From positions 148,932-212,931 of the forward strand of contig DUEE01000016.1 of assembly GCA_011170285.1 (NCBI GenBank): a stretch of DNA of 64,000 nt. Direction: 5' to 3'. The stretch is from Dehalococcoidia bacterium. Lineage in GTDB: Bacteria; Chloroflexota; Dehalococcoidia; Dehalococcoidales; W498. Shown piece after piece: positions 51,570 through 60,730 of this stretch. The stretch's first letter is position 1. The number at the start of each line of letters is the position of its first letter. Under the pieces are notes generated by a model. The model ran no database searches. It was not told where the DNA came from and saw nothing but the letters and a program-made list of their open reading frames with translations. The position numbers and the translations under genes are program-made.

Positions 51570-52672
51570 TATCTATCAATCTCGCCCATGCAAACATCAA
51601 TGCTACCAAAGATGATTATGGCATCAGCTATCTTCCACCCAATCATCATATCCCGGAGCGCTGTTAAGTTGATTAGGCTTGGTGCCCGGATATGGCAACG
51701 GTAGGGAGCAATGGAATTATCTGATACTAGGTAAAATCCGAGCTCACCTTTCGGCGACTCAATATGTCCATAGGCTTCTCCTACCGGTGGACGAAGCAGG
51801 TGTGGTACTTCGCTTCTCACCGCTCCCGGGGGTAGTTGCTCCATAGCTTGTTTAATAATACGCAGGCTCTGCCGCATCTCCTCAACCCTTACCCGGTAGC
51901 GGTCATAACAATCACCAACAGTACCGGTGGGGATATCAAATTCAAAGCGGTCATAGACAGAATAAGGGTCTGCCTTACGAATATCCCATTTTACCCCACT
52001 GCCCCGAAGCACCGGTCCACTGGCTGAAATGTTGATAGCTAGTTCTTTGGGTAAGATGCCAACGCCCTTGGCACGAGCCAGCAATATCTCATTCTCCTTG
52101 AGAAGCTGGTCATATTCATCAATAAAACCAGGCATTTGTTTCAGGAATTTGTCCAGAGCCGGTAAAAATTCATCGGGAATATCTTGGCTAACTCCACCAA
52201 TCCGCATATAGTTGTAGGTAAGCCGCTGACCAGATACCATATCTAGCATGTCTACAACCTTCTCCCTTTCCCGGAACATATAGAGGAAAGGAGTAAAAAA
52301 GGCGCCACAGTCATTCAAAAAGGACCCAACTCCTATTAGGTGGCTGGCAATGCGTTGCAGCTCAACCATTATAACCCGGAGGTATTCGGCTCGTTCTGGG
52401 ACTTCTATCTCCGCCAGCTTTTCTACGGCCAAGACATAAGCCAGATTATTGCTCATTGAGGCTAGATAGTCTAGCCTATCAGTTAGTGGAATGATCCCGG
52501 AATAAGTTCGCTCCTCAGCCAGCTTCTCAATCCCGCGATGTAGATAGCCAAAAACCGGCTCTATGTTTACAATTACTTCCCCGTCAAGGGTTGCTCTCAT
52601 CCGAAACACCCCGTGGGTGCTCGGGTGTACCGGACCTACATTGAGAACGAAAGGCTCAGTCCTGAGTGCCAT
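51569..52672 (-). CDS. nuoD: Complex I subunit NuoD (49-kDa type)
   Basis: The protein has 367 aa. It begins [20 protein letters not shown] with the quinone-site His, and has G-Y-L-H-R-G-I-E-K. The C-terminal half has S-P-K-G-E-L-G-F-Y. NuoC and NuoD are separate genes, as in most non-enterobacteria. I chose the ATG at 52672, which overlaps the nuoC stop (TGATG), over upstream in-frame GTG or TTG codons. Confidence 0.96.
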   Translation of the reverse strand: MALRTEPFVLNVGPVHPSTHGVFRMRATLDGEVIVNIEPVFGYLHRGIEKLAEERTYSGIIPLTDRLDYLASMSNNLAYVLAVEKLAEIEVPERAEYLRVIMVELQRIASHLIGVGSFLNDCGAFFTPFLYMFREREKVVDMLDMVSGQRLTYNYMRIGGVSQDIPDEFLPALDKFLKQMPGFIDEYDQLLKENEILLARAKGVGILPKELAINISASGPVLRGSGVKWDIRKADPYSVYDRFEFDIPTGTVGDCYDRYRVRVEEMRQSLRIIKQAMEQLPPGAVRSEVPHLLRPPVGEAYGHIESPKGELGFYLVSDNSIAPYRCHIRAPSLINLTALRDMMIGWKIADAIIIFGSIDVCMGEIDR

Positions 52673-53112
52673 CACCAATAATCCTTGCGTAGTGGGTGTT
52701 CTTCAAATCCTTGCCAAAGGACAATGCGTGTTAAGTTTGGATGTCCCTCAAAATGAATCCCCATGAGGTCATAAATCTCTCGCTCCTGAAAATCGGCTCC
52801 ACGCCACAAACTAATCATTGAAGGAAGTGTAGGGTTATCCCGACCATAGCATCGCGTCTTCACTATTAGGCTGTGGTTGTGCTTTATTGAAGCTAGGTGA
52901 TAAACCACCTCAAAGTAGTCATAGTAATCAACAGCAGTAATACCGGTAAGGTAGTCAAAGTCAAACTCTGGACTGGTCTTAAGGAATTGAGTTATCTCAA
53001 AAAGAGACTCACGGTCAACTACGAGGCTATCTTGGCTAGGTTCGACAACGCTCCCGGGAAACTGCCCCTCTATTTTGGTGGCTATTTCTTTAACGGAAAG
53101 GGCTAGTGTCAT
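52672..53112 (-). CDS. nuoC: Complex I subunit NuoC (30-kDa type)
   Basis: The protein has 146 aa, the short core form. The family segment [21 protein letters not shown] lies at the C-terminus, followed by H-P-L-R-K-D-Y. It sits at the interface of NuoB and NuoD in the peripheral arm. Confidence 0.95.
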   Translation of the reverse strand: MTLALSVKEIATKIEGQFPGSVVEPSQDSLVVDRESLFEITQFLKTSPEFDFDYLTGITAVDYYDYFEVVYHLASIKHNHSLIVKTRCYGRDNPTLPSMISLWRGADFQEREIYDLMGIHFEGHPNLTRIVLWQGFEEHPLRKDYW

Positions 53113-53127
53113 CCTCTACCTGCCTTC

Positions 53128-53721
53128 TTATAAAAATGTTCTTTTGGCTATCTTGTTCTGTAACATCCTTATTCCGTAGAGCAGAGCTTCAGGGCGTGGT
53201 GGGCATCCTGGCACATAAACATCAACCGGAATTATACGGTTATATCCTGGAACCACGCTATAAGATGAGGCAAAAATGCCGCCGCTGATAGCGCAAGCCC
53301 CCATAGCTATTACCCATTTCGGCTCAGCCATCTGGTCATAGATTCGTCTTACCTGGGGTGCCATCTTCCAGGTCAGCGTTCCGGCGGTGATCATCAGGTC
53401 ACCCTGACGTGGTGAGGCACGGAGGATTTCCATACCAAAGCGGGAGATATCAAAGCGAGAGGCTTCGGTAGCAATTAGTTCAAAGGCACAGCAAGCTGGA
53501 AAACAGATTACCGGCCACAGTGAAGAGCGCCGTGCCCAATTTAAGGTAGCATCTACTGTAGTTAGTAAGATATTGCGGCGTAATTCCTTATCCAGCCAGG
53601 CATCCGGGTCAGGAATAGGCTGCTGGCAATGTGCCTTCAGTGCCTCTATAGCCTCACCCTCAACCCTATCCAGCTCCTTATCTGAATAGATATATGTTCT
53701 GGTTATGTCTTTTACTTCCAT
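53128..53721 (-). CDS. nuoB: Complex I iron-sulfur subunit NuoB
   Basis: The protein has 197 aa. The N2 cluster ligands are the tandem Cys in F-P-A-C-C-A-F-E, the Cys in G-A-C-A-I-S-G-G, and V-P-G-C-P-P-R-P. N2 hands electrons to quinone. I chose the ATG at 53721 (AGAAGG upstream). An in-frame TTG at 53742 is less likely. An N-terminal extension of about 55 residues before the core is slightly long for the family. Confidence 0.96.
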   Translation of the reverse strand: MEVKDITRTYIYSDKELDRVEGEAIEALKAHCQQPIPDPDAWLDKELRRNILLTTVDATLNWARRSSLWPVICFPACCAFELIATEASRFDISRFGMEILRASPRQGDLMITAGTLTWKMAPQVRRIYDQMAEPKWVIAMGACAISGGIFASSYSVVPGYNRIIPVDVYVPGCPPRPEALLYGIRMLQNKIAKRTFL

Positions 53722-54083
53722 TCCAGAACCTTCTTTCTCCAAGCATAGATATAGCCGATAGTAATAATGGCAATAAAAATAAGCATCACGATAAAACCAA
53801 AACGCCCTAGTTGCCTGAGTTCAACTGCCCATGGGTAGAGAAAAATAATCAGGACATCAAGGGCTAAGAATATGAGGGCATAAAAATAATAGCGGAAATT
53901 AAATTGAACCCACGACTTACCTATTGTTGCCATCCCACATTCAAAGGTGGAATTCTTGATAGGATTGGGCTTGTGGGGAACAATACCAATAAGTCTAAGA
54001 AAAGAGGGGAGGAGAAGAGTAGTAATAGCAAAAAAAATGGCAACCACCAGAAATAAACCGATATAGCCATAGTTTGCCAGCAA
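53712..54083 (-). CDS. nuoA: Complex I subunit NuoA
   Basis: The protein has 123 aa and three membrane helices, starting at TTG 54083 with AAGGGGGG upstream. The conserved loop F-E-C-G-M and [16 protein letters not shown] identify the family. It is the first gene of the operon, with a promoter about 30 bases upstream. Confidence 0.95.
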   Translation of the reverse strand: MLANYGYIGLFLVVAIFFAITTLLLPSFLRLIGIVPHKPNPIKNSTFECGMATIGKSWVQFNFRYYFYALIFLALDVLIIFLYPWAVELRQLGRFGFIVMLIFIAIITIGYIYAWRKKVLEWK

Positions 54084-54114
54084 TTATTGCCCCCCTTTCA
54101 CAATAGCGATGGCT

Positions 54115-54144
54115 AGTATATCACAACTTATCTGCCGAAGACAA
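54115..54144 (-). promoter_or_regulatory. Promoter of the nuo operon
   Basis: TTGTCT (54139-54144) and TATACT (54115-54120) on the minus strand with 18-base spacing. Transcription would begin near 54108, about 25 bases before the nuoA TTG. It is the only convincing promoter seen upstream of the 10-kb nuo run. Confidence 0.6.
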
Positions 54145-54379
54145 GAGATTGAGCTACTACTTAATAACTAATTTCATACTGTAAATGTTAACCCTGTCTT
54201 GATTACACAGTATTGTGGAAAGTCCTGATGTAAATTAATGCCCAGGCCCATGAAAAAGTGGGTAATATTAATTGTCAATGTCCAATTGGGCCTTGGTGTC
54301 ATGTGCTTTGGCTTGTTGAGCTATTAACCAAAGACGCCTCAGCCAGGGTATGTGCCCTGATAAAAAGCAATCAGGCTAC
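54145..54379. other. Divergent gap between nuoA and rsmD
   Basis: It lies within a 372-base gap between divergent genes. Besides the two promoters at its borders, it contains an imperfect inverted repeat (CCAGGCCCA near 54242 and TGGGCCTTGG near 54288) with a long loop. There is no gene and no recognised RNA. Confidence 0.4.
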
Positions 54380-54409
54380 TTGACGAAACACGAGCTTTAG
54401 TTGTATATA
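54380..54409 (+). promoter_or_regulatory. Promoter of rsmD-coaD
   Basis: TTGACG (54380-54385) and TATATA (54404-54409) with 18-base spacing, about 46 bases before the rsmD ATG. Confidence 0.5.
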
Positions 54410-54455
54410 TTAAGTAAATCAGGCAGAATCTAGATAAAACATACCTTCATATAGA

Positions 54456-55010
54456 ATGCGAGTTATCGCTGGTAAAGCAAAGGGATATCGGCTTAAAGTA
54501 CCCAGAGGAACTATTGTTCGTCCGGCAACAGATTTAGTCCGGGGAGCGATTTTTTCAATACTGGAGACTACTACCAGCGATTGGTTACAGGTGCTTGATT
54601 TATTTGCCGGTAGCGGAGCTTTAGGTATTGAAGCTCTAAGTCGTGATGCAGGCTGGGTTGATTTTGTTGAGCGCGAGCCACGGTGTTGTGATATAATTAG
54701 GCAAAACTTAGAAAGGATAAAACTAGCGAGCCAGGCTCATATTTATTGCTGTAGTGCAGGAAAAGCAATTACTTTTCTGGATAAGGAGTATAGCATTATA
54801 TTAATGGATCCTCCCTACTCTAATTCATCTATCGGTACCCTGGTGACACAAGTAGCAACCTCTAAACTCGTTGGGGCAAACTCAATTGTCGTGGTAACGC
54901 ACTCCTCTCACCATTCCCTAAACTCAAACTATGCTACATTAAATCTCATTAAAGAGCGCCGCCACGGTGATAGTTATATTGCCGTATACAAAAAGGAGAG
55001 TAGTTCTTGA
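54456..55010 (+). CDS. rsmD: 16S rRNA (guanine-N2) methyltransferase RsmD
   Basis: The protein has 184 aa. It opens R-V-I-A-G-K-A-K-G-Y and contains R-P-A-T-D-L-V-R-G-A-I-F, the SAM motif D-L-F-A-G-S-G-A-L-G-I-E-A-L-S-R, and the catalytic D-P-P-Y. It methylates G966 of 16S rRNA on the assembled 30S. No ribosome-binding site is obvious. It overlaps coaD by four bases, a conserved pairing. Confidence 0.95.
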   Translation: MRVIAGKAKGYRLKVPRGTIVRPATDLVRGAIFSILETTTSDWLQVLDLFAGSGALGIEALSRDAGWVDFVEREPRCCDIIRQNLERIKLASQAHIYCCSAGKAITFLDKEYSIILMDPPYSNSSIGTLVTQVATSKLVGANSIVVVTHSSHHSLNSNYATLNLIKERRHGDSYIAVYKKESSS

Positions 55011-55492
55011 CTATTGCTATCTATCCGGGCGGCTTTGACCCGATAACCAACGGGCACCTTGATATTGCCATCAGAGCAGCTAAGCTTTTTGAAAAATTGA
55101 TTATCGGGGTTTATAATAGTCCGGATAAGTATCTCTTATTCACCACTGAAGAGAGGGTGGAATTAGTAAGACAGGCAATAGTTAATCAACCCAATGTTGA
55201 GGTTGAAGCCTTTAATGGACTAACCGTTGATTTTGCCAAAAAGGTAGGGGCGCAGGTGATAGTGCGAGGACTGAGAATGAGTGGTGACTTTGTAAGGGAT
55301 TTCGATATGGCGATGATGAATAAATATTTATTCCCCGAGTTAGAGGTGGTTTGTTTGATGGCAACTCTAAAATATCAATTCCTTAGCTCCAGCCTGCTTA
55401 AGGAAGCAGCCAGTCTGGGTGGTAACATTGACAACCTTGTGCCTCAACATGTGGCAGTAGCTTTAAGGAGGAGGTCTCAGAGCAAAATGTGA
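55007..55492 (+). CDS. coaD: Pantetheine-phosphate adenylyltransferase
   Basis: The protein has 161 aa, starting at TTG (TTGA overlap with rsmD). P-G-G-F-D-P-I-T-N-G-H-L-D is the nucleotidyltransferase (T/H)xGH motif, with R-G-L-R and S-S-S-L-L-K-E near the C-terminus. It adenylates 4'-phosphopantetheine, the step before CoaE. Confidence 0.96.
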   Translation: MTIAIYPGGFDPITNGHLDIAIRAAKLFEKLIIGVYNSPDKYLLFTTEERVELVRQAIVNQPNVEVEAFNGLTVDFAKKVGAQVIVRGLRMSGDFVRDFDMAMMNKYLFPELEVVCLMATLKYQFLSSSLLKEAASLGGNIDNLVPQHVAVALRRRSQSKM

Positions 55493-55541
55493 ATCATAGA
55501 AAGACAGGTTACTTAAGGAATAAAGTTAGGAGGTATATTGT

Positions 55542-55814
55542 ATGGCATACAAAATTACGGATGAGTGCATAAGCTGCGGTGCCTGTGAAGCGGAGTGCCA
55601 AAACCAAGCTATCAGTGAAGGGGAGACAACCTATGTGATTGACCCTGATAAATGCACTGAGTGTGTCGGTAACTTTGAATCACCGAAATGTGTTGAGATT
55701 TGCCCTGTAGAATGCTGTGAGCCTGACCCAGACCATGTAGAAAGTCGTGAGCAATTGCTTGATAAATGGCGTAACCTACATCCGGGTGAAACCCCAGCCG
55801 AAGGCACATATTAG
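55542..55814 (+). CDS. 2[4Fe-4S] ferredoxin (YfhL/Alvin-type)
   Basis: The protein has 90 aa. The cluster ligands are C9-x2-C12-x2-C15-x3-C19 and C38-x2-C41-x8-C50-x3-C54-P. The eight-residue spacing in the second motif and the C-terminal helix mark the Alvin-type low-potential ferredoxins. Such a carrier could feed the NADH-module-free complex I or other anaerobic enzymes. It stands alone after coaD, with GGAGG before the ATG. Confidence 0.93.
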   Translation: MAYKITDECISCGACEAECQNQAISEGETTYVIDPDKCTECVGNFESPKCVEICPVECCEPDPDHVESREQLLDKWRNLHPGETPAEGTY

Positions 55815-55831
55815 TAAGTCTAATTATTAGT

Positions 55832-56335
55832 TTATAGAAATTCACTACCGGGCACTATTATAAAGAAAGAGCGTATTGGTTCAGGGAGCAGAGCCAGCAC
55901 CATAGAGAAGCCGTATAATAAAATAGTGGTGAGATGTGATTCATTAATAGGTGGGGTTTCACCGAAGAACTTAATATAGGCGGCGAGCAAGGCGCCACAG
56001 AATAAAGACCCCAGCACAAAACCAAAGATGGCGCCACCTAGGTGATTAACCCAGCTCAGCATCATTATTGAGGCGACCCGCCGCAGTAATAATGCAAGAA
56101 AGGCGGTAATTATCACTACTACGATTAGTATGATGGCAAAGGCGACAATTTCAGCCACACTAGTCGGTGAGATAAAGGATAATCGCTCTGAAAGGGGAAT
56201 GTAGTAATACCCAGCTAGGATGATACCAGCTATTAGCCCGGCCAGAGAAAAGGCAGCTTTTATGATGCCGATTCGCAGGCCAATGATGGTAGGAATAGCA
56301 ATAGCCACTATAATAACTATGTCCAGCCAATTCAT
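55832..56335 (-). CDS. CvpA family membrane protein
   Basis: The protein has 167 aa and four hydrophobic segments. The family opening N-W-L-D-I-V-I-I-V and the G-L-R-x-G-I-I-K-A segment are present, with the G-x-x-x-G helix repeats of CvpA. In enterobacteria it is linked to colicin V production and envelope stress, and here the role is unknown. It ends 18 bases from the convergent ferredoxin gene and starts 5 bases after the permease gene. Confidence 0.85.
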   Translation of the reverse strand: MNWLDIVIIVAIAIPTIIGLRIGIIKAAFSLAGLIAGIILAGYYYIPLSERLSFISPTSVAEIVAFAIILIVVVIITAFLALLLRRVASIMMLSWVNHLGGAIFGFVLGSLFCGALLAAYIKFFGETPPINESHLTTILLYGFSMVLALLPEPIRSFFIIVPGSEFL

Positions 56336-56340
56336 CTTTA

Positions 56341-57591
56341 TTACTCGTAGTGTAAAGCATCAATTGGATTAAGTCGTGCGGCTCGCATTGCCGGGTATAT
56401 GCCGGAGGCAAGACCAATAAAAACCGAAACCCCGACGGCTATAATCACATGGAGTGGAGATAATGTCGCTTGCAGCGGAAATCCCGCAAGCGTGGCGATG
56501 ATGGAAATGACAAGGGACAATGCCCAGCCGAAGGCAATGCCGGCGCCACCGCCGATTAGGCTGAGCGTCGCTGCCTCAAGCAGGAATTGAAGCAGGATAT
56601 CCCGTCGCTTGGCGCCGACTGCCTTGCGAATGCCTATCTCCCGGGTGCGCTCGGTTACCGAGACCAGCATGATGTTCATAATGCCAATACTGGCAACCAG
56701 CAGACCGATACTGGCGATAGCTGCCAGAAATATTGATACTACCCCGGTTATATCACTGAAGGCTCCGATCATCTGCTCCATGCTGACGATGGTAAAATCA
56801 TCCTTTTCATCCTCATCAATACGGTGGCGGTTCCTTAGGGTGGTTTCAATATCGGCTGTTACATTATCCATCGCCTCAGGACCAGAGACTATAACCCCGA
56901 TTGACTGGACGGCGTCTTCACCGCCGGGGGTGCGCTGGGGAAAGAGCCGGGTCTGATAGGTGGTTATCGGTACCGCCACAATCTCGTCTAGGCTAAACCC
57001 GAACATCGCACCACCCTTGGATGACAGGACGCCGACGACGGTAAAACGTTTCTCATTGATTTTGATCTTCTGCCCCAGGGGGTCTTCATCACTAAACAGT
57101 TTTTTAGCTGTCTCACTACCCAGCACCGCCACCATATCTCTGGAGGCTACATTGCGCTCTGTAATAAACTGACCTGATGCTATATCATAACCGAGATCCT
57201 TGAATTCGGGGGTAGTGCCTTCTATTACAGAGGCGAGAGTTTCATCACCAAAGGTCAACTCAACAAAGTTTTCGTTGGTTGGGGCTACCCCCAGCACTGA
57301 GGGGATGCGAGCTATCGCCTCAGCGTCATCCAGAGTAAGAGTGGCTGTAGCGTACCCGGGCGCCATTGCCGCCGCTCCAGGTGCGTTAGGGTTACTGGGC
57401 GTCACGTAGAGAATATCTGTACCCATGTCCTCCAGAGTAGAGGTAACATAATTTTCCATTCCTCTACCCCCGGCCATAATGGCGATTACGGCGCTGACCC
57501 CGATTATTATGCCAAGCATGGTTAGCGAGGAGCGCAACTTGTTGGCGAACAGCGACCTTAGGGCAATAGTAAAAGATTCAATAAACTTCAC
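56341..57591 (-). CDS. MacB-type ABC transporter permease
   Basis: The protein has 416 aa with the type VII layout: an N-terminal membrane helix (S-L-F-A-N-K-L-R-S-S-L-T-M-L-G-I-I-I-G-V), a large extracytoplasmic MacB-PCD domain (about 45-270), then three helices with the conserved E-R-T-R-E-I-G-I-R-K-A-V-G-A. It works with the ATPase and adaptor genes upstream in the same operon. It may export a peptide, lipid or drug, or act in mechanotransmission. The substrate is unknown. Confidence 0.92.
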   Translation of the reverse strand: MKFIESFTIALRSLFANKLRSSLTMLGIIIGVSAVIAIMAGGRGMENYVTSTLEDMGTDILYVTPSNPNAPGAAAMAPGYATATLTLDDAEAIARIPSVLGVAPTNENFVELTFGDETLASVIEGTTPEFKDLGYDIASGQFITERNVASRDMVAVLGSETAKKLFSDEDPLGQKIKINEKRFTVVGVLSSKGGAMFGFSLDEIVAVPITTYQTRLFPQRTPGGEDAVQSIGVIVSGPEAMDNVTADIETTLRNRHRIDEDEKDDFTIVSMEQMIGAFSDITGVVSIFLAAIASIGLLVASIGIMNIMLVSVTERTREIGIRKAVGAKRRDILLQFLLEAATLSLIGGGAGIAFGWALSLVISIIATLAGFPLQATLSPLHVIIAVGVSVFIGLASGIYPAMRAARLNPIDALHYE

Positions 57592-57629
57592 TTTTTATCT
57601 CCCAACAGCCAGAAGTAAGGATGGTATGT

Positions 57630-58307
57630 TTAAGCAACCTTCTCATCACTGATAACCTTCCCATCCAGGAGTCGAATGATGCGCTGGGTTTGCTCAGCAA
57701 TATCCATCTCGTGGGTCACCATGACCACAGTGATGCCATCTTGGTTAAGCTGCCGAAAAATAGAAATAATCTCGGCAGTGGAAGCACTATCAAGATTGCC
57801 TGTAGGCTCATCGGCTAAAATGAGAGCCGGGTTGTTGACCAGTGCCCGGGCGATAGCCACCCGCTGCTGCTCGCCGCCCGATAGCTCAGTGGGCTTATGT
57901 TTTGCCCGTGTCGCTAAGCCCACTCGCTCCAATGACTCCATAGCTCGCTTACGCTTTTGACCGCCACCGCCATAGATAAGAGGCAAGTCCACATTAGACA
58001 GGGCACTGGCGCGGGGTAAAAGGTTATATGTTTGAAAAACGAAGCCAACTTTCTTGTTTCTCATCACGGCTAGCTGGTTATCGCTAAGACGGCTGACATC
58101 AGCCCCGTCAAAGAGGTATCTACCCAAAGTAGGTTTATCCAGAAAGCCCACGATATTCATTAGGGTAGATTTACCCGAACCTGAGGCACCGATGATAGCC
58201 ACCATCTCTCCCTGTTTAATATCAAGGGTTATTCCTCTGAGGGCGGGAACCTCTACCTTTCCCATTCGGTAAATTTTGGTAATGTTTTCCAGCTCAATCA
58301 TGACCAT
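57630..58307 (-). CDS. MacB/LolD-type ABC transporter ATP-binding protein
   Basis: The protein has 225 aa. Walker A is G-A-S-G-S-G-K-S-T, the Q-loop is F-V-F-Q-T-Y-N-L-L, the signature is L-S-G-G-E-Q-Q-R, and Walker B is L-I-L-A-D-E-P-T-G-N-L-D. The last gives the LolD/MacB/FtsE subgroup. In Proteobacteria MacB this domain is fused to the permease. Here it is separate. It lies 35 bases after the adaptor gene. Confidence 0.94.
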   Translation of the reverse strand: MVMIELENITKIYRMGKVEVPALRGITLDIKQGEMVAIIGASGSGKSTLMNIVGFLDKPTLGRYLFDGADVSRLSDNQLAVMRNKKVGFVFQTYNLLPRASALSNVDLPLIYGGGGQKRKRAMESLERVGLATRAKHKPTELSGGEQQRVAIARALVNNPALILADEPTGNLDSASTAEIISIFRQLNQDGITVVMVTHEMDIAEQTQRIIRLLDGKVISDEKVA

Positions 58308-58342
58308 AACTCATAGTGGTTTAAATCTCTCGGGTTTACTGC

Positions 58343-59545
58343 CTAAAATAATCCCGGCGAAGACGGCTTTACCTTCGTCTCTATCATTACCACATCTCCC
58401 TCGCTAACTCCGTCTAAAATTTCGGTATCAAAACCATCACTTATGCCGGTAACCACCGGTCTTTCCTCAATTTCCTCATTAATCGTAACCTTCACTATTG
58501 GATTACCTTGACTGTCTTGGGTAATAGCCCTGTTGGGTACCAATAAGACATTGCCCCGTTCCTCAAGAACGATGTCTGTGGTGGCGCTCATACCAACCTT
58601 TAGCTCTGAGCCCTCGGGGATATCAAAGTTAATTTTGACATTATATAGCATCAGACCAGCCTCCATAAGTGGCAGCGAGCCGATTGAGGCAACCACGCCC
58701 TCAAGCTGAAGAGCCGGCAGTGCATCTACCTCAATAATAGCTCTTTGCCCTAGCTCTACATCTGGGATGTCTATCTCATCTACCTCGGCATTGAGTTCCA
58801 TACTGGTAGGGTCAATTAGATACACTATTGTTGTTACTACTGGAATGATGTTTCCTTCCTTAACATATACACTGGCTACTAGTCCATCAAATGGAGCGGT
58901 GATAGTTGCCTCATCTATTTGCTTCTGGGCTTCAGCCACCGCCTGCTCAGCTGCATCTACCTGCATTTCCAATATTTCTATCTCATCGTCGTCAGGGTCA
59001 AATGTCATAGCATCCAGCTTCTCCTCAGCTATGCCCAGATTTATCTGGGCAAGATATACTTCAGTCTCCCACTGACTAATTGCCTCCTCATCATTATCTA
59101 GATAAGCTTGTTTCAACATGGCTTTAGCATAATCCAGGTAATCCTCGGCATCATGAACATCATCCCGGGCATCACGAATTTCCTTCTTTGAAAATGGATC
59201 TTCAGTCTTTTCTAGTGTGTATTCTGCCTGAGCCATAGCTGTTTGTGCCTGGGTAAAAGCCAGTTCCAGGGGACCAGTATCAAGCTTGGCGAGCACCTCA
59301 TCTTTGGTAACCTCATCGCCCTCCTCAACATAAATCTTATCTACCTTACCGCCACTGCCAAAAGTAAGATTTGCATCATTAGAAATACCTATCTTGCCAC
59401 TGGCGCTAATACTAACGGTTAAATCACTACGCACCACCTCAGCCGGTTGCCAGTATACCTCCCCACTACCTTCACCAGCACAAGCCGTAGTTCCAGCCAA
59501 AACCAGACATAGGAGTAGGACAGCTATAATCTGCCAAATTTTCAT
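58343..59545 (-). CDS. HlyD/MacA-type membrane-fusion (adaptor) protein
   Basis: The protein has 400 aa. A signal-like N-terminus (hydrophobic stretch then T-A-C-A) may be lipidated. A lipoyl-like half-motif, a coiled-coil hairpin of about 110 residues rich in Ala, Glu and Asp, and the second lipoyl half (T-I-T-A-P-F-D-G-L-V-A-S-V) follow, with a beta-barrel domain to the end. It would stretch from the MacB-like permease into the envelope. It is the first gene of the three-gene exporter operon. Confidence 0.9.
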   Translation of the reverse strand: MKIWQIIAVLLLCLVLAGTTACAGEGSGEVYWQPAEVVRSDLTVSISASGKIGISNDANLTFGSGGKVDKIYVEEGDEVTKDEVLAKLDTGPLELAFTQAQTAMAQAEYTLEKTEDPFSKKEIRDARDDVHDAEDYLDYAKAMLKQAYLDNDEEAISQWETEVYLAQINLGIAEEKLDAMTFDPDDDEIEILEMQVDAAEQAVAEAQKQIDEATITAPFDGLVASVYVKEGNIIPVVTTIVYLIDPTSMELNAEVDEIDIPDVELGQRAIIEVDALPALQLEGVVASIGSLPLMEAGLMLYNVKINFDIPEGSELKVGMSATTDIVLEERGNVLLVPNRAITQDSQGNPIVKVTINEEIEERPVVTGISDGFDTEILDGVSEGDVVMIETKVKPSSPGLF

Positions 59546-59719
59546 TTAATCAACCCCCTTTTCCGCTTGGAGCCCCATTAATAAATTAAGCCGAACTATT
59601 TGATTATTGTGAATGCATTTCATTTGCATAATCTATGACATATTAACATATTTATTGCCAACCCGTGGGCTAAACCGAGGTGTTTATAAGAGTCAACAAG
59701 TAGCAAATCAGTTGAAGTA

Positions 59720-59929
59720 TTATATAGCCAACAATAGGGTAAAATCAAACATACTTGCTCTGGGAATAATGCGGCGCAGGGGTGCTAGAAACGGCTCGGT
59801 AATCCTATATAGAATAATAGCTAGCCAGTTAGTTGGGCTCGGTGAAAACCAAGATATTATAGCCTGAGCTATGACAAGTAAGCTGAATATATCACATAAT
59901 ACTATGATAAAGTAAAAGAAAGCTATCAT
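59720..59929 (-). CDS. YggT family membrane protein (short)
   Basis: The protein has 69 aa. The family core is I-S-W-F-S-P-S-P-T-N and the signature T-E-P-F-L-A-P-L-R-R-I-I-P between two helices. The protein stops a few residues into the second helix (F-T-L-L-L-A-I), earlier than usual, so the end may be shortened. It directly follows proC (no gap), as in many bacteria. YggT is linked to osmotic and cell-division functions in other species. Confidence 0.82.
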   Translation of the reverse strand: MIAFFYFIIVLCDIFSLLVIAQAIISWFSPSPTNWLAIILYRITEPFLAPLRRIIPRASMFDFTLLLAI

Positions 59930-60730
59930 CTAACTACCCAGCTCTTGAGCCCTATTGTAGGCAGCAATAACTGCTTGTAATATTAGGCTAGAGAAGCCTT
60001 TTTCTGCCAATTTATGTAGTGCCGCCTCTGTAGTGCCACCGGGGGAAGTAACCATTCGGCGCAACTCCGCAAGTGGCTTGCCTGACTTCTGGATAAAGTG
60101 CTCTGAGCCCAGCACTGTCTGTAGCACTAGCTCTTTTGCCATATCACGGGGGAGACCAATAGCTACTGCAGCATCAATCAATGACTCTACGAAAAGAAAG
60201 ATATAAGCCGGACCGCTACCACTTACCGCTGTAGCCATATCAATGTACTTCTCATCATCAACATAAATCTCCTTGCCCATAGTCCCCAGAATAGAGCCTG
60301 CCCGTCCCTTTTGCTGCTCGGTTACCTCAGTAGCCCCTGTCCACATGCTTATACCCTCACCAATCTGGGCAGGTGTATTTGGCATAGCTCTAACCACACT
60401 ATTGTGGTTTAGCCCAAGACAAAGAGTTTTAATTCTTGCCCCGGCAATAATAGATAACACCAGTTGGGTCGGTTTAAGGTGACCGCTAAGCTCAGCCATT
60501 ACCTGCACCAGATTCTGCGGTTTGATTGCTAGAACCACTACATCGCTCTTATCGGCAGCTAACCGATTATTGCTTATCGCTGCTACGCCATATTTCTGCT
60601 CAAGGTACTTCAGACGTGTCTCATCAATGTCACTAACCGATATAGCCTGTGGCCGGCTTAGCCCCTTTTCCAGAATAGCTGATAACATCGCCTCCCCCAT
60701 AACTCCACCACCGATAAAGGTGATTTTCAT
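59930..60730 (-). CDS. proC: Pyrroline-5-carboxylate reductase
   Basis: The protein has 266 aa. The NAD(P)-binding motif is G-G-G-V-M-G-E-A-M near residue 8. The C-terminal family signature lies in P-G-G-T-T-E-A-A-L-H-K, after S-G-S-G-P-A-Y-I-F. It carries out the last step of proline synthesis. It overlaps the leuS stop by four bases. Confidence 0.95.
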   Translation of the reverse strand: MKITFIGGGVMGEAMLSAILEKGLSRPQAISVSDIDETRLKYLEQKYGVAAISNNRLAADKSDVVVLAIKPQNLVQVMAELSGHLKPTQLVLSIIAGARIKTLCLGLNHNSVVRAMPNTPAQIGEGISMWTGATEVTEQQKGRAGSILGTMGKEIYVDDEKYIDMATAVSGSGPAYIFLFVESLIDAAVAIGLPRDMAKELVLQTVLGSEHFIQKSGKPLAELRRMVTSPGGTTEAALHKLAEKGFSSLILQAVIAAYNRAQELGS

